From Acidobacteriota bacterium (GTDB lineage Bacteria; Acidobacteriota; Terriglobia; Terriglobales; Acidobacteriaceae), in the NCBI GenBank assembly GCA_021778845.1, contig JAJYBU010000019.1:1-64000 (forward strand): a DNA stretch of 64,000 bases. The letters run 5' to 3'. The notes beneath the pieces were generated by a model. It saw nothing but the letters and a program-made list of their open reading frames with translations. It was not told where the DNA came from and made no database searches. Positions 32,387-40,661 of this stretch are shown one piece after another; position 1 is the stretch's first letter; each line of letters opens with the position of its first letter. The translations under genes were made by a program, and so were the position numbers.

Positions 32387-33778
32387 CTACCGCAGCGCCT
32401 CCAGCAGCAGCGGTCCAGCCTGCGACACGCTTCCCGCGCCCAGCGTCAAAATCATCTCGCCCGGCCGCGCCTCCGCCGCCAGCCGCTCCACCGCCTCGCC
32501 CATCGACGCCGCATACATCACCCGCCCGCCATTCTTCTCCCGGATCGCCGCCGCCAGCACCTCACCATTAATCCCCTCAATCGGCTGCTCGCTGGCCGCA
32601 TAGATGTCCAGCACCTGCACTGCGTCCGCATCCCCAAACGCCCCCGCAAAGTCCTCCATCAAATCCCTCGTCCGCGTATAACGATGCGGCTGGAACAGCA
32701 CCAGCACCCTTCCATACCCGCACTCCCGCGCCGCCTGCAACGTCGCCCGAATCTCCGTCGGATGGTGCCCGTAGTCATCGATCACCGTCACGCCGCGCTC
32801 CGCCCCACGCACCTGGAAGCGCCGGTTCACGCCGCGAAACGTCGCCAGCCCCGCCGCAATCTTCTCCGGCGTCAGCCCCAGTTGCACCCCGATCGCTACC
32901 GCCGCCGCCGCGTTCAGCACATTATGCCGTCCCGGAACATGCAGCTCGAACGGCCCCAGCACCAGCCCGCGCGCATTCACCTCAAACCTTGCGTGGCAGC
33001 CCTCAGCGCCCGGCAGCATCCGCAGCCGGAAGTCCGCCTCCGCGCTCTCGCCATACGTATACACACGCCGCGTCACCCGCGGCAGAATCGCCTTCAGCCT
33101 TGCATCATCCACGCACGCCGTCACCGCTCCATAGAACGGCACCTTGTCCATAAACTCCACAAAGCAGTTCTCCACATCGGCCATATCCGCATACGAGTCC
33201 ATATGCTCGCGATCAAGGTTCGTCACCACCGCCAGAATCGGCGACAGCTTCAGAAAGCTCCGGTCGCTCTCATCGGCCTCCGCCACCAGATACTGCGATC
33301 TCCCCAGCCGCGCATTCGACCCCAGCGCGTCCACTCTCCCACCCACCACCACCGTCGGATCCAGATCCCCGCCCGCCAGCACCGCCGCCACCATCGTCGT
33401 CGTAGTCGTCTTGCCATGCATCCCGGCAATCGCAATCCCATACTTCAGCCGCATCAACTCGGCCAGCATCTCCGCCCGCTGGATCACCGGAATCTTCCGT
33501 GCCCGTGCCTCCACCACCTCCGGATTATCCTTCGCCACCGCCGAACTGGTCACCACCACGTCGCTGGCCGCAGCATTCCCCGCCGCATGCCCCACATAGA
33601 TCGTTGCCCCCAACCCCGCCAGCCGCTCCGTCGTCGCCGATCCCCGCAGGTCCGACCCCGAAACCGCATATCCCATCGTCAGCAGGATCTCCGCGATCCC
33701 GCTCATCCCAATCCCGCCAATCCCAATAAAGTGCACCCTCTGCGAAGGCGCAAACATAGCATGCTCCGGCAATCCCAT
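32387..33778 (-). CDS. murC: UDP-N-acetylmuramate--L-alanine ligase
   Basis: The 463-residue ligase adds L-Ala to UDP-MurNAc in the cytoplasm. It shows the N-terminal 'HFIGIGGIGMSGIAEIL' (UDP-binding), the ATP loop 'GMHGKTTTTTMVAAVL', 'EADESDRSFLKLSP', 'NLDREHMDSY' and 'DDYGHHPTEIRATL', all standard MurC. I start at ATG 33778, with GGAG nine bases upstream; an in-frame ATG at 33844 would add 22 residues. It is the first gene of the second dcw block and is followed by ftsQ after 112 bases, with no murB or ddl between. Confidence 0.97.
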   Translation of the reverse strand: MGLPEHAMFAPSQRVHFIGIGGIGMSGIAEILLTMGYAVSGSDLRGSATTERLAGLGATIYVGHAAGNAAASDVVVTSSAVAKDNPEVVEARARKIPVIQRAEMLAELMRLKYGIAIAGMHGKTTTTTMVAAVLAGGDLDPTVVVGGRVDALGSNARLGRSQYLVAEADESDRSFLKLSPILAVVTNLDREHMDSYADMADVENCFVEFMDKVPFYGAVTACVDDARLKAILPRVTRRVYTYGESAEADFRLRMLPGAEGCHARFEVNARGLVLGPFELHVPGRHNVLNAAAAVAIGVQLGLTPEKIAAGLATFRGVNRRFQVRGAERGVTVIDDYGHHPTEIRATLQAARECGYGRVLVLFQPHRYTRTRDLMEDFAGAFGDADAVQVLDIYAASEQPIEGINGEVLAAAIREKNGGRVMYAASMGEAVERLAAEARPGEMILTLGAGSVSQAGPLLLEALR

Positions 33779-33910
33779 CTGTCTATTCTCCCTCAAATCG
33801 TCGCCGAGCCGTTGCCGCTGTGTACCTGCTCCTCTTTCAGTCATTCCCTCTGGAAATCTTCCGTTGTCTTTGCAGTGCCGTCGCCATCCTGTTGAATTGT
33901 TGGCATAAAG

Positions 33911-33980
33911 CTATCATCTCGGCCGGAACAGAACGGCCCTGCGTCCTGCGCAGTGGAGAGACCTGCAACTCCACCTGTAG
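33911..33980. repeat. Interspersed palindromic repeat (family B)
   Basis: The copy reads 'tatcatctcggccggaacag...ctgcgcagtggagagacctgcaac'. It shares both ends with the copies at 5173 and 9969; the inner hairpin differs. Confidence 0.75.
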
Positions 33981-34116
33981 CGCAAAACCTGTCAAGCCCC
34001 CGCCATCATCAAAATCCATCAAAACCCCTATAAACATTGGCGATTTATATCTCCAAGATCTGGCATAGTCACCCCACCCAACCCGCTACAATAGAAGTAG
34101 CCCTAACATCCACCCA

Positions 34117-34144
34117 GCCCGGTAACCGCCGGGCCTTCGCTTTT
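34117..34144 (+). terminator. Terminator-like hairpin
   Basis: A 6-bp GC stem (gcccgg/ccgggc) with a 6-base loop is followed by cttcgctttt. A TACAAT at 34087 lies just upstream, so a short transcript is conceivable, but no matching -35 was found. Confidence 0.45.
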
Positions 34145-34147
34145 AAT

Positions 34148-34199
34148 CGGGAATCAGCGAAGCCGGGAATCAGCGAAGCCGGACTGCCACAAGTCCGGC
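34148..34199. repeat. Adjacent 16-base tandem repeat plus hairpin
   Basis: The unit cgggaatcagcgaagc occurs twice without a gap (34148-34163, 34164-34179), followed by the perfect 8-bp stem gccggact/agtccggc (34178-34199, loop gccaca). Confidence 0.8.
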
Positions 34200-34475
34200 C
34201 TCATCCCCCTTCCCCTCAAGACTTTAGATCCAAAAGTACCCCCCGGGGGGGGTGCCCCGGAGCTCTGTTCACCGAACGAAGACTTGCCCCCAAACCAAAC
34301 GCTGCGGGATCACCTCACAATGCACTCCACCGGATACCGCAACAAAACGCATAACAGGTGTGTCTAATCAACCGAGAGCCGGATCAGGGTAACATCCTAA
34401 CCAGACCGGAAGTCTTCTCCTCGCCGCACTCGCAAGCCCAGTAAGGGAGCGAAGCTCGGCTGGACGGGTACTTGT

Positions 34476-35549
34476 ATGAAACTCCATCGCGCAGTTCGCA
34501 ATCTTCTGGCGGCCACCGCAGTCGCGGCTGCTGCGTTCGTGGCTCTGCCGAGTCCCCGCGCGCAGGCTCAGTTCGCCATCACCGCCGGCTACGCTCCGCC
34601 CGCCATTCCCGCGTACGAACAGCCTCCCTGCCCCGGTGACGGTTACCTCTGGACCCCCGGCTACTGGGCCTGGGGTGACGACGGCTACTACTGGGTCAAC
34701 GGTGCCTGGGTCATGCCACCCTACGTCGGCGCCCTCTGGACCCCCGGCTACTGGGGCGGCTTCGGCGGCGGCTACGGCTGGTATCCCGGCTACTGGGGCC
34801 TGAGCATCGGCTTCTACGGCGGCATCAACTATGGCTTCGGCTACTTCGGTACCGGCTTCTACGGCGGCTACTGGAACGGCGGACGCTTCTGGTACAACCG
34901 CGCCTACGGCAACTTCGGACGCGGCTTTGGCGGCAACTTCTATAACCGTGAATACGGCGGCTTCCGCGACGGTCGTCCCGGCGGCGCCTCCTTCGCCCGC
35001 GCTGGCTTCAACGGCGGACGCGGTGGCTTCGGCGGTGGAGGCTTCCGTGGCTCCGGCATCAACGGCGCCAACCGCGGCGGATTCAATGGCGGTGGCAACC
35101 GCGGTGGCTTCAACGGTGGCAACCGGGGAGGCTTCAACGGCGGTGGCAATGGCAACCGTGGCGGATTCGCTGGCAACAACGGCGGCGGATTCAACGGCGG
35201 CAACCGCGGTGGCAACGGAGGATTCAACGGTGGCAACCGTGGTGGATTCGCGAGCAACAACGGTGGCGGATTCAACGGCGGTGGCAACCGCGGCGGATTC
35301 GCTGGCGGCAACGGCGGTGGATTTAGCAACGCCTCTCGCGGAGGATTCAACGGCGGCAGCGCCCGGAGCAGCTTCGGCGGTGGTAGCCGTGGCGGATTCG
35401 GTGGTGGCGGCAGCCGTGGCGGATTCGGCGGTGGTGGTGGCGGCGGTCACTTCGGCGGTGGCGGCGGCGGCGGTCACTTCGGCGGTGGCGGCGGCGGTGG
35501 CCACTTCGGTGGCGGCGGTGGCGGACATGGTGGCGGCGGACATCGCTAA
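34476..35549 (+). CDS. Secreted glycine-rich protein with WxPGYW repeats
   Basis: The 357-residue protein has a signal peptide ('ATAVAAAAFVALPSPRAQAQ'), then three aromatic units around residues 55-110 ('YLWTPGYWAWGDDGYYWVNGAWV', 'ALWTPGYWGG', 'WYPGYWG') that match the YXWTPGYW/WxxGxW repeat family of secreted proteins. From residue 130 to the end it is a Gly/Asn/Arg tail with about fifteen NRGGF/NGGGF units, finishing in three GGGGGGGHF units. It is likely an extracellular or envelope-surface structural protein; no enzyme motif is visible. It is the only plus-strand gene within the dcw cluster. Antisense frames over it are by-products of the repeats. Confidence 0.85.
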   Translation: MKLHRAVRNLLAATAVAAAAFVALPSPRAQAQFAITAGYAPPAIPAYEQPPCPGDGYLWTPGYWAWGDDGYYWVNGAWVMPPYVGALWTPGYWGGFGGGYGWYPGYWGLSIGFYGGINYGFGYFGTGFYGGYWNGGRFWYNRAYGNFGRGFGGNFYNREYGGFRDGRPGGASFARAGFNGGRGGFGGGGFRGSGINGANRGGFNGGGNRGGFNGGNRGGFNGGGNGNRGGFAGNNGGGFNGGNRGGNGGFNGGNRGGFASNNGGGFNGGGNRGGFAGGNGGGFSNASRGGFNGGSARSSFGGGSRGGFGGGGSRGGFGGGGGGGHFGGGGGGGHFGGGGGGGHFGGGGGGHGGGGHR

Positions 35550-35577
35550 ACGGCGAGTCGGCTGACCATCCAAAATC

Positions 35578-35605
35578 AAGGGCTGAGGACAACTCCTCAG
35601 CCCTT
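35578..35605 (+). terminator. Intrinsic terminator after the glycine-rich gene
   Basis: A perfect 12-bp stem (aagggctgagga / tcctcagccctt) with loop caac is followed by cttctttt. It is one of the clearest terminators in the window. Confidence 0.95.
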
Positions 35606-35620
35606 CTTCTTTTGCCCGCA

Positions 35621-35731
35621 TTAGAGCCGTTCGCTTTCAGGTGTAGTCGCAATCATTTTGATGGTTGTCATTCCGAAGCGGAGGAATCTGCTTCTTGAAT
35701 CGCGACTACACCTGATGGCGATCGGTTCTAA
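35621..35731. mobile_element. Miniature inverted-repeat element (family A, best copy)
   Basis: About 111 bases with terminal inverted repeats of 30 bases (35621-35650 and 35702-35731) identical at 26 positions, including a perfect inner 13-mer caggtgtagtcgc/gcgactacacctg. The core carries 'gtcattccgaagcggaggaatctgcttctt'. It encodes no protein. A second copy is at 9826-9933. It fills the space between the terminator of the glycine-rich gene and the stop codon of murG. Confidence 0.85.
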
Positions 35732-35733
35732 AC

Positions 35734-36852
35734 TTAGCGCCCAACCAGCCGCAGCACCATCTCCGAGATCTGCTGCAACGCTCCCGGCCGCGCCAGAGCC
35801 CGAGCTCTCTCCCCCATCGCAGCCCGTCGCGGAGCATCGCTGAACAACGCCACCAGCGCGCCTTGCAGCGTCTCAGCCGTCACATCCCTCTGCAGTAGCA
35901 TCTCCGCTGCACCGGCCTCCACCAGCACCTCAGCATTCTTGCGCTGATGATCATCCGCCGCCCCCGCAAAGGGCACCAGCAACGACGGCTTCCCCGCCGC
36001 ACAAAGCTCCGCAACCGTACTCCCCGACCGCGCCAGCACGACATCCGCCGCCGCGTACTGTTCCGGCATATCCGTCAGAAACGCCGCCACCACCCATCGC
36101 GACGCATCCGCCCCACTCTTCACATACGCCGCCCGCGTTGCCTCCAGTTGCCGAGCCCCCGTCTGGTGCACAATCGTCAACCCCGGCACGTCCGCCAGCA
36201 ACTGCACCGCAATCATCGGCATCGTCTCATTGAAAATCTGCGCACCATTGCTCCCGGCCGTCACCAGCAATCGCGGAGCCGCGCCCACCGGCCGCTCCGG
36301 CAACTCGAAGATCTGCGGCCGCACTGGAACGCCCGTCACTTTGGCATTACGAAAATATTGGGCCGTCTGCCCAAAGTTCACTGCCGCCGCACTCACATGC
36401 TTGCCCACCAGCCGGTTCGTCATTCCGGGTACCGCATTCGGTTCATACGCCAGCGTCGGAATTCGCAGCAGCAAAGCCGCAATCATCGCCGGCCCGCTCG
36501 CATACCCGCCCACTCCCACCACCACCTCCGGCTTGAACTCCCGCATCAGCGACACGCACCGCAGCACGCCGAGCGGCAGATCCATCATCGTCCGAACCCG
36601 TGTCGACAGGCTCACATTCTTCAACTGTCCCGATCGCACCAACTCCAGCCGAAATCCCGCCTCCGGCACCATCCGCGTCTCAATCCCCCGCGCCGTCCCC
36701 ACAAACCACACCTCGGCCCCCTGCCGGTCGCGCAACTCACGCCCAATCGCCAGCGCCGGCACCACATGCCCGCCCGTCCCCCCCCCGGCGATCATTACCC
36801 GCAACTTCGCGCTTCCGAATCCCTGTTTCCTGAGCCCTGATCCCTGTTCCAT
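35734..36852 (-). CDS. murG: Undecaprenyl-PP-MurNAc-pentapeptide GlcNAc transferase
   Basis: The 372-residue membrane-associated GT28 enzyme converts lipid I to lipid II. It shows 'VMIAGGGTGGHVVPALAIG' (G-loop 1), 'VGVGGYASGPAMIAA' (G-loop 2), 'YEPNAVPGMTNR', 'VTAGSNGAQIFNE' (G-loop 3) and 'ARSGSTVAELCAAGKPSLLVPF'. The ATG at 36852 shares its first base with the stop of ftsW (TAATG), so translation is coupled. The open frame continues upstream inside ftsW but that part is not real. It is the last gene of the first dcw block; its stop lies three bases from the inverted-repeat element. Confidence 0.97.
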   Translation of the reverse strand: MEQGSGLRKQGFGSAKLRVMIAGGGTGGHVVPALAIGRELRDRQGAEVWFVGTARGIETRMVPEAGFRLELVRSGQLKNVSLSTRVRTMMDLPLGVLRCVSLMREFKPEVVVGVGGYASGPAMIAALLLRIPTLAYEPNAVPGMTNRLVGKHVSAAAVNFGQTAQYFRNAKVTGVPVRPQIFELPERPVGAAPRLLVTAGSNGAQIFNETMPMIAVQLLADVPGLTIVHQTGARQLEATRAAYVKSGADASRWVVAAFLTDMPEQYAAADVVLARSGSTVAELCAAGKPSLLVPFAGAADDHQRKNAEVLVEAGAAEMLLQRDVTAETLQGALVALFSDAPRRAAMGERARALARPGALQQISEMVLRLVGR

Positions 36853-37943
36853 TAATCGATCTCGCGCGTCACATTCAACAGCACGCCCATACACGCCAGC
36901 GTCACAAACACGCTCGTCCCGCCCGACGAGATCAGCGGCAGCGGAATTCCCTTGGTCGGCAGCAACGCCAGCACCACACTCATATTGAAGAACGCCTGCA
37001 CCAGAATAATCGTCGTCAGCCCAAACGCCAGAAATCTTGCAAACGGGTCGGTCGACAAAAACGCAGCGCGCATCCCCCGATACCCAAGAATGCAGAACGC
37101 TGTCAGCACGCAGATCGCACCAATCAGCCCCAGTTCCTCCGAGATATTCGCAAAGATGAAATCTGTATGCGGTTCCGGCAGATAGAACAGCTTCTGCCGT
37201 CCTTCCATCAGCCCCAGCCCGCGAATTCCGCCCGTCCCCACCGCAATCAAGGACTGCATGATGTGAAATCCTGAACCCCTCGGATCCGCCTCCGGATGCA
37301 GGAAAACGAACATACGCTTGGCTCTCCATGACACGTGGAAGAGCATGTAATACAGCACCGGCGATGCAGCCGCTGCGACCGCCGCCACCCACTTCATCTG
37401 CAGCCCCGCCAGGAACAGCATCAGCATCATCACCGCCGCGCACACCAACGCCGTTCCCAGATCCGGCTCCTTCAAGATCAGGGCAATAAACACCAGCGGT
37501 GGAAGCATCGCCGGCAGAATCGTCTCCTTCAGATTGTCGATGGTATGAATTCTCGTCTGCAGAAACCATGCCAGAAAGAGCACAATCATCGGCTTGGCCA
37601 TCTCCGACGGCTCCAGCGTCATGCCCGGGAACCGCACCCAGCGATGCGCTCCATTCATTCCACCCCACGCGAAAACCGCCAGCAACAGCAGCCCCGTAAT
37701 CGCCATCAGCGGAAAGATCAGCTTCGGGTTGTTGTACTTCCTATAGTCAACGCGCATCAGCACAAACAGCGCGATCATGCCCGCCAGCGCGAATCCTGCC
37801 TGCTTGATCACATACGCATACGGAGAGCCCAGCGTCGCCTTCGCTATCACTGCCGACGCCGAAAACACCGACACCAGCCCGAACAGCACCAGCAACAGCA
37901 CCGTTCCGAACAGCCATTTATCGACGCCTACCCGCTTCGCCAT
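36852..37943 (-). CDS. ftsW: Peptidoglycan glycosyltransferase FtsW
   Basis: The 363-residue SEDS protein polymerises septal glycan strands. It has about ten membrane helices, with the family segments 'MRVDYRKYNNPKLIF', 'GAHRWVRFPGMTLEPSEMAKP', 'LKEPDLGTALVC', 'GSGFHIMQSLIAVGTGGIRGLGLMEG', 'YLPEPHTDFIFANISEELG' and the closing 'PTKGIPLPLISSGGTS'. All are textbook FtsW. Nineteen bases separate it from murD, and it is coupled to murG downstream. Confidence 0.97.
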   Translation of the reverse strand: MAKRVGVDKWLFGTVLLLVLFGLVSVFSASAVIAKATLGSPYAYVIKQAGFALAGMIALFVLMRVDYRKYNNPKLIFPLMAITGLLLLAVFAWGGMNGAHRWVRFPGMTLEPSEMAKPMIVLFLAWFLQTRIHTIDNLKETILPAMLPPLVFIALILKEPDLGTALVCAAVMMLMLFLAGLQMKWVAAVAAAASPVLYYMLFHVSWRAKRMFVFLHPEADPRGSGFHIMQSLIAVGTGGIRGLGLMEGRQKLFYLPEPHTDFIFANISEELGLIGAICVLTAFCILGYRGMRAAFLSTDPFARFLAFGLTTIILVQAFFNMSVVLALLPTKGIPLPLISSGGTSVFVTLACMGVLLNVTREID

Positions 37944-37962
37944 CCGCCTCTATTCCCGTTCG

Positions 37963-39336
37963 CTACGGCAATGCCGCTACGAGTTCCTTGAACACGCGGC
38001 CACGCTGCTCATAGTTCTCAAACTGATCGAAGCTAGCGCACGCCGGAGCCAACAGCACCGTATCGCCCGCCACGGCAGCACCATGCGCAAACGCTACAGC
38101 ACGTTCCAACGTCTCCGCTCCCTCTATCTTCACGACCCCCTCGAGTTGGTGCGCAATCTTTTCTGCCGCTGAACCAATGGTGATAACCGTTTTCACCCGT
38201 TCGCGCAGCAGCGGCTCCAGCACTCGGTAGTCCGAACCCTTGTCCTTGCCACCCAGAATCAGATGAATCCCACCTGCAAACGCCTCGACCGCCTTCATCG
38301 TCGCATCCACATTCGTAGCCTTCGAATCGTTGTAATACTTCACGCCTCCCAACTCGCGCACGAATTCCAGCCGGTGCTCCACGGCCTTGAACGCCGCCAC
38401 CGCACTCCGAATCGTCTCGCTCGCCACCCCCGCCAACCGCGCCGCACACACCGCCGCCAGCACATTCTCCACATTGTGCGCCCCGGCCAGCGGAATCTCC
38501 GCCACCGGCATCACCGGCTCCGGCTTCGCTCCCTCGCGCGGCACAAAGAAGATCGAATCTCCGTACACAAACGCTCCCTGCTTGATCGGCCGGCGCGTGC
38601 TAAACCAATAGATCTGTGCCCCTCGCCCTTCGGGAACAGTCTTCGCCGCAACCAACTGCGTATCCTTGTCTTCTCCATTCAAAATCAGAAAGTCCTCAGC
38701 CGTCTGGAACGCAGTAATCCGCGCCTTCAGCGCCGCATACGTCGCAAAGCTCCCATGCCGATCCAGATGGTCCGGCGTAATGTTCAGCACCATCGCAATC
38801 CGTGGCCTGAACGTCTCCACCGTCTCCAACTGGAAGCTGGAAACCTCAACTACGCTCCAACTCTCGGTCATGCTCTCGTCCACCATCGCCGTCACCGGCC
38901 GGCCAATATTTCCGCCCACCAGCGTCGGCCTTCCCGAGGCCTTCAAGATCTCGCCAATGAGTGTCGTAGTCGTCGTCTTTCCATTCGACCCGGTAACCGC
39001 AATCACCTCACCCTGCAAAAACTGTGAGCCCAATTCCAGTTCGCCGATAATGTGCGCGCCCATCGCGCGCACCTGCGTCAACACCGGCGTTGAAAGCGGT
39101 ACGCCCGGACTCACCACGATCAAATCCTGCCTCCGAAACGTCAGCAACCCATGGCTCCCCGCCTCCACCATGAACCCCTCTTCCAGCAACCCCGACAACT
39201 CCGCAATCAGCGTCGCCGGCCGAGCATCGCTCACGGTGACCCTCGCGCCGCGCGCCTTCAAAAAATGCGCCGCCGCCAGCCCGCTCTTCCCAAGCCCCAC
39301 CACCAAAACGCGTTTGCCTCTTAGATCTAAGCTCAA
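37963..39336 (-). CDS. murD: UDP-N-acetylmuramoylalanine--D-glutamate ligase
   Basis: The 457-residue ligase adds D-Glu. It shows 'VLVVGLGKSGLAAAHFL', the ATP loop 'TGSNGKTTTTTLIGEIL', 'NITPDHLDRHGS', 'VEHRLEFV' and 'YNDSKATN' with 'LILGGKDKGSDY' near the C terminus. The start is TTG at 39336 with GAGG eight bases upstream; no better ATG fits. The gene lies between mraY and ftsW. Confidence 0.96.
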   Translation of the reverse strand: MSLDLRGKRVLVVGLGKSGLAAAHFLKARGARVTVSDARPATLIAELSGLLEEGFMVEAGSHGLLTFRRQDLIVVSPGVPLSTPVLTQVRAMGAHIIGELELGSQFLQGEVIAVTGSNGKTTTTTLIGEILKASGRPTLVGGNIGRPVTAMVDESMTESWSVVEVSSFQLETVETFRPRIAMVLNITPDHLDRHGSFATYAALKARITAFQTAEDFLILNGEDKDTQLVAAKTVPEGRGAQIYWFSTRRPIKQGAFVYGDSIFFVPREGAKPEPVMPVAEIPLAGAHNVENVLAAVCAARLAGVASETIRSAVAAFKAVEHRLEFVRELGGVKYYNDSKATNVDATMKAVEAFAGGIHLILGGKDKGSDYRVLEPLLRERVKTVITIGSAAEKIAHQLEGVVKIEGAETLERAVAFAHGAAVAGDTVLLAPACASFDQFENYEQRGRVFKELVAALP

Positions 39337-39373
39337 CTTCTTTCCCTCTACTTCCCATTTCCTGATTCCTGCT

Positions 39374-40534
39374 CTACCTCAACTTCAGCGTCGTCAACGC
39401 AAACAGCGCAAACACCAGCGCCATAATCCAAAATCTCGTAATCACCTTCGACTCCGACCACCCCATCAACTCAAAATGATGATGCAGCGGTGCCATCTTG
39501 AAAATCCGTTTCCCATTCCGCAGCTTATAGCTTCCCACCTGGAGAATCACGCTCATTATCTCAAGAACAAACACCCCTCCGATAAACGGCAGCAGCAGCT
39601 CCTGCTTGATGATCACTGCAACCGTGCCAATCACCCCGCCCAGCGCCAGCGACCCCACATCGCCCATGAACACCTCCGCAGGGTGTGCATTGTACCAGAG
39701 GAACCCGATGCTCGCCCCCACCATCGCCCCGCAGAAGATGGTCAACTCGCTCACCATGGGCATGCGCTGCAGCTCAAGATAATCTGCGAACACCACGTGC
39801 CCGCTCACGTACGTCAACACCGTCAGCGCACCGGCCGCAATAATCGTGCACCCAATCGCCAGCCCATCCAGCCCGTCGGTCAAATTCACCGCATTGCTCG
39901 AGCCCGTAATCACCAGCATCACAAACAGCACGAAGGGCAGAAACGCCAATGGCCACAGGTGCGGATAGCTCAACAAGCTTCCAATAATCAAGTCCGGCCG
40001 AAAGCGCTTAACAAACGGAACCATCAGTCGCGTCGAGTACGAGTTCTGACTCCGCAGCACCAACAGCGTCACCGCAATGGCTCCACTCGCCAGAAACTGT
40101 AACGCCAGCTTCTGCCAGGACGTCAGCCCCAGATTCCGCTTCTTCACCACCTTGATGTAATCGTCCGCAAATCCGATCGCCCCAAATGCCACCGTCGAAA
40201 ACATCACCAGCCACACATAAGGATTCGTTAGATTGGCCCACAACAGCGTCGGCACTAGGATCGAAATACATATCAGCACTCCGCCCATCGTCGGTGTGCC
40301 GCCTTTCTTCTTGTGGCTCTGCGGCCCATCTTGGCGTATGAACTGCCCAATCTGAAACTCCCGCAGACGGTCGATTACGAACGGCCCAATCAACAGCCCG
40401 ATCAGCATCGCCGTCATGCTCGCAAATGCACAGCGAAACGTAACGTAGCGAAAGATGCGGAACACCGGAAAGTATGGAAACAGCTTTTGATACAGCAGCC
40501 AATAGAGCAACGGAACATCCCTCGCGAACATCAT
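39374..40534 (-). CDS. mraY: Phospho-MurNAc-pentapeptide transferase
   Basis: The 386-residue, ten-helix enzyme makes lipid I. Diagnostic segments are 'DGPQSHKKKGGTPTMGGVLI', 'FADDYIKVVKKRNLGL' (catalytic Asp pair), 'NAVNLTDGLDGLAIG' and 'EVFMGDVGSLALGG', with 'FKMAPLHHHFELMGWSESKVI' near the end. Two consecutive ATG codons (40534, 40531) are possible starts. A 127-base gap separates it from murF upstream. Confidence 0.97.
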   Translation of the reverse strand: MMFARDVPLLYWLLYQKLFPYFPVFRIFRYVTFRCAFASMTAMLIGLLIGPFVIDRLREFQIGQFIRQDGPQSHKKKGGTPTMGGVLICISILVPTLLWANLTNPYVWLVMFSTVAFGAIGFADDYIKVVKKRNLGLTSWQKLALQFLASGAIAVTLLVLRSQNSYSTRLMVPFVKRFRPDLIIGSLLSYPHLWPLAFLPFVLFVMLVITGSSNAVNLTDGLDGLAIGCTIIAAGALTVLTYVSGHVVFADYLELQRMPMVSELTIFCGAMVGASIGFLWYNAHPAEVFMGDVGSLALGGVIGTVAVIIKQELLLPFIGGVFVLEIMSVILQVGSYKLRNGKRIFKMAPLHHHFELMGWSESKVITRFWIMALVFALFALTTLKLR

Positions 40535-40661
40535 CGAACCGCGCGTTAACTCAGCAGTTCTCGGCTAATCTTACCCCTCAGTCCCGTGCAAAGCCTTGGC
40601 TTTTTTTTCGCCCTTCACCATGGAATCTGCCTTTGCATGAATTACAGCGTTTCCCCACCCC

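Larger units (their letters stand above)
33779..34475. other. Structured gap separating the two dcw blocks
   Basis: About 700 bases between the murC start and the divergent glycine-rich gene. It contains a family B repeat (33911-33980), a terminator-like hairpin (34117-34134), two adjacent 16-base repeats (34148-34179), a second hairpin (34178-34199) and a GGGTGCCCC-type fragment (about 34235-34260). No gene is supported. Confidence 0.6.

Noticed and set aside
34368..35621. 417-codon minus-strand Ala/Val/Thr-rich frame across the glycine-rich gene
   Set aside because: It is produced by the complement of the glycine repeats. The plus-strand product has a signal peptide, WTPGYW units and a matching terminator.
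35734..37668. 644-residue MurG as the full open frame
   Set aside because: The first 270 residues are the wrong frame of ftsW. MurG begins at the ATG that overlaps the ftsW stop codon.
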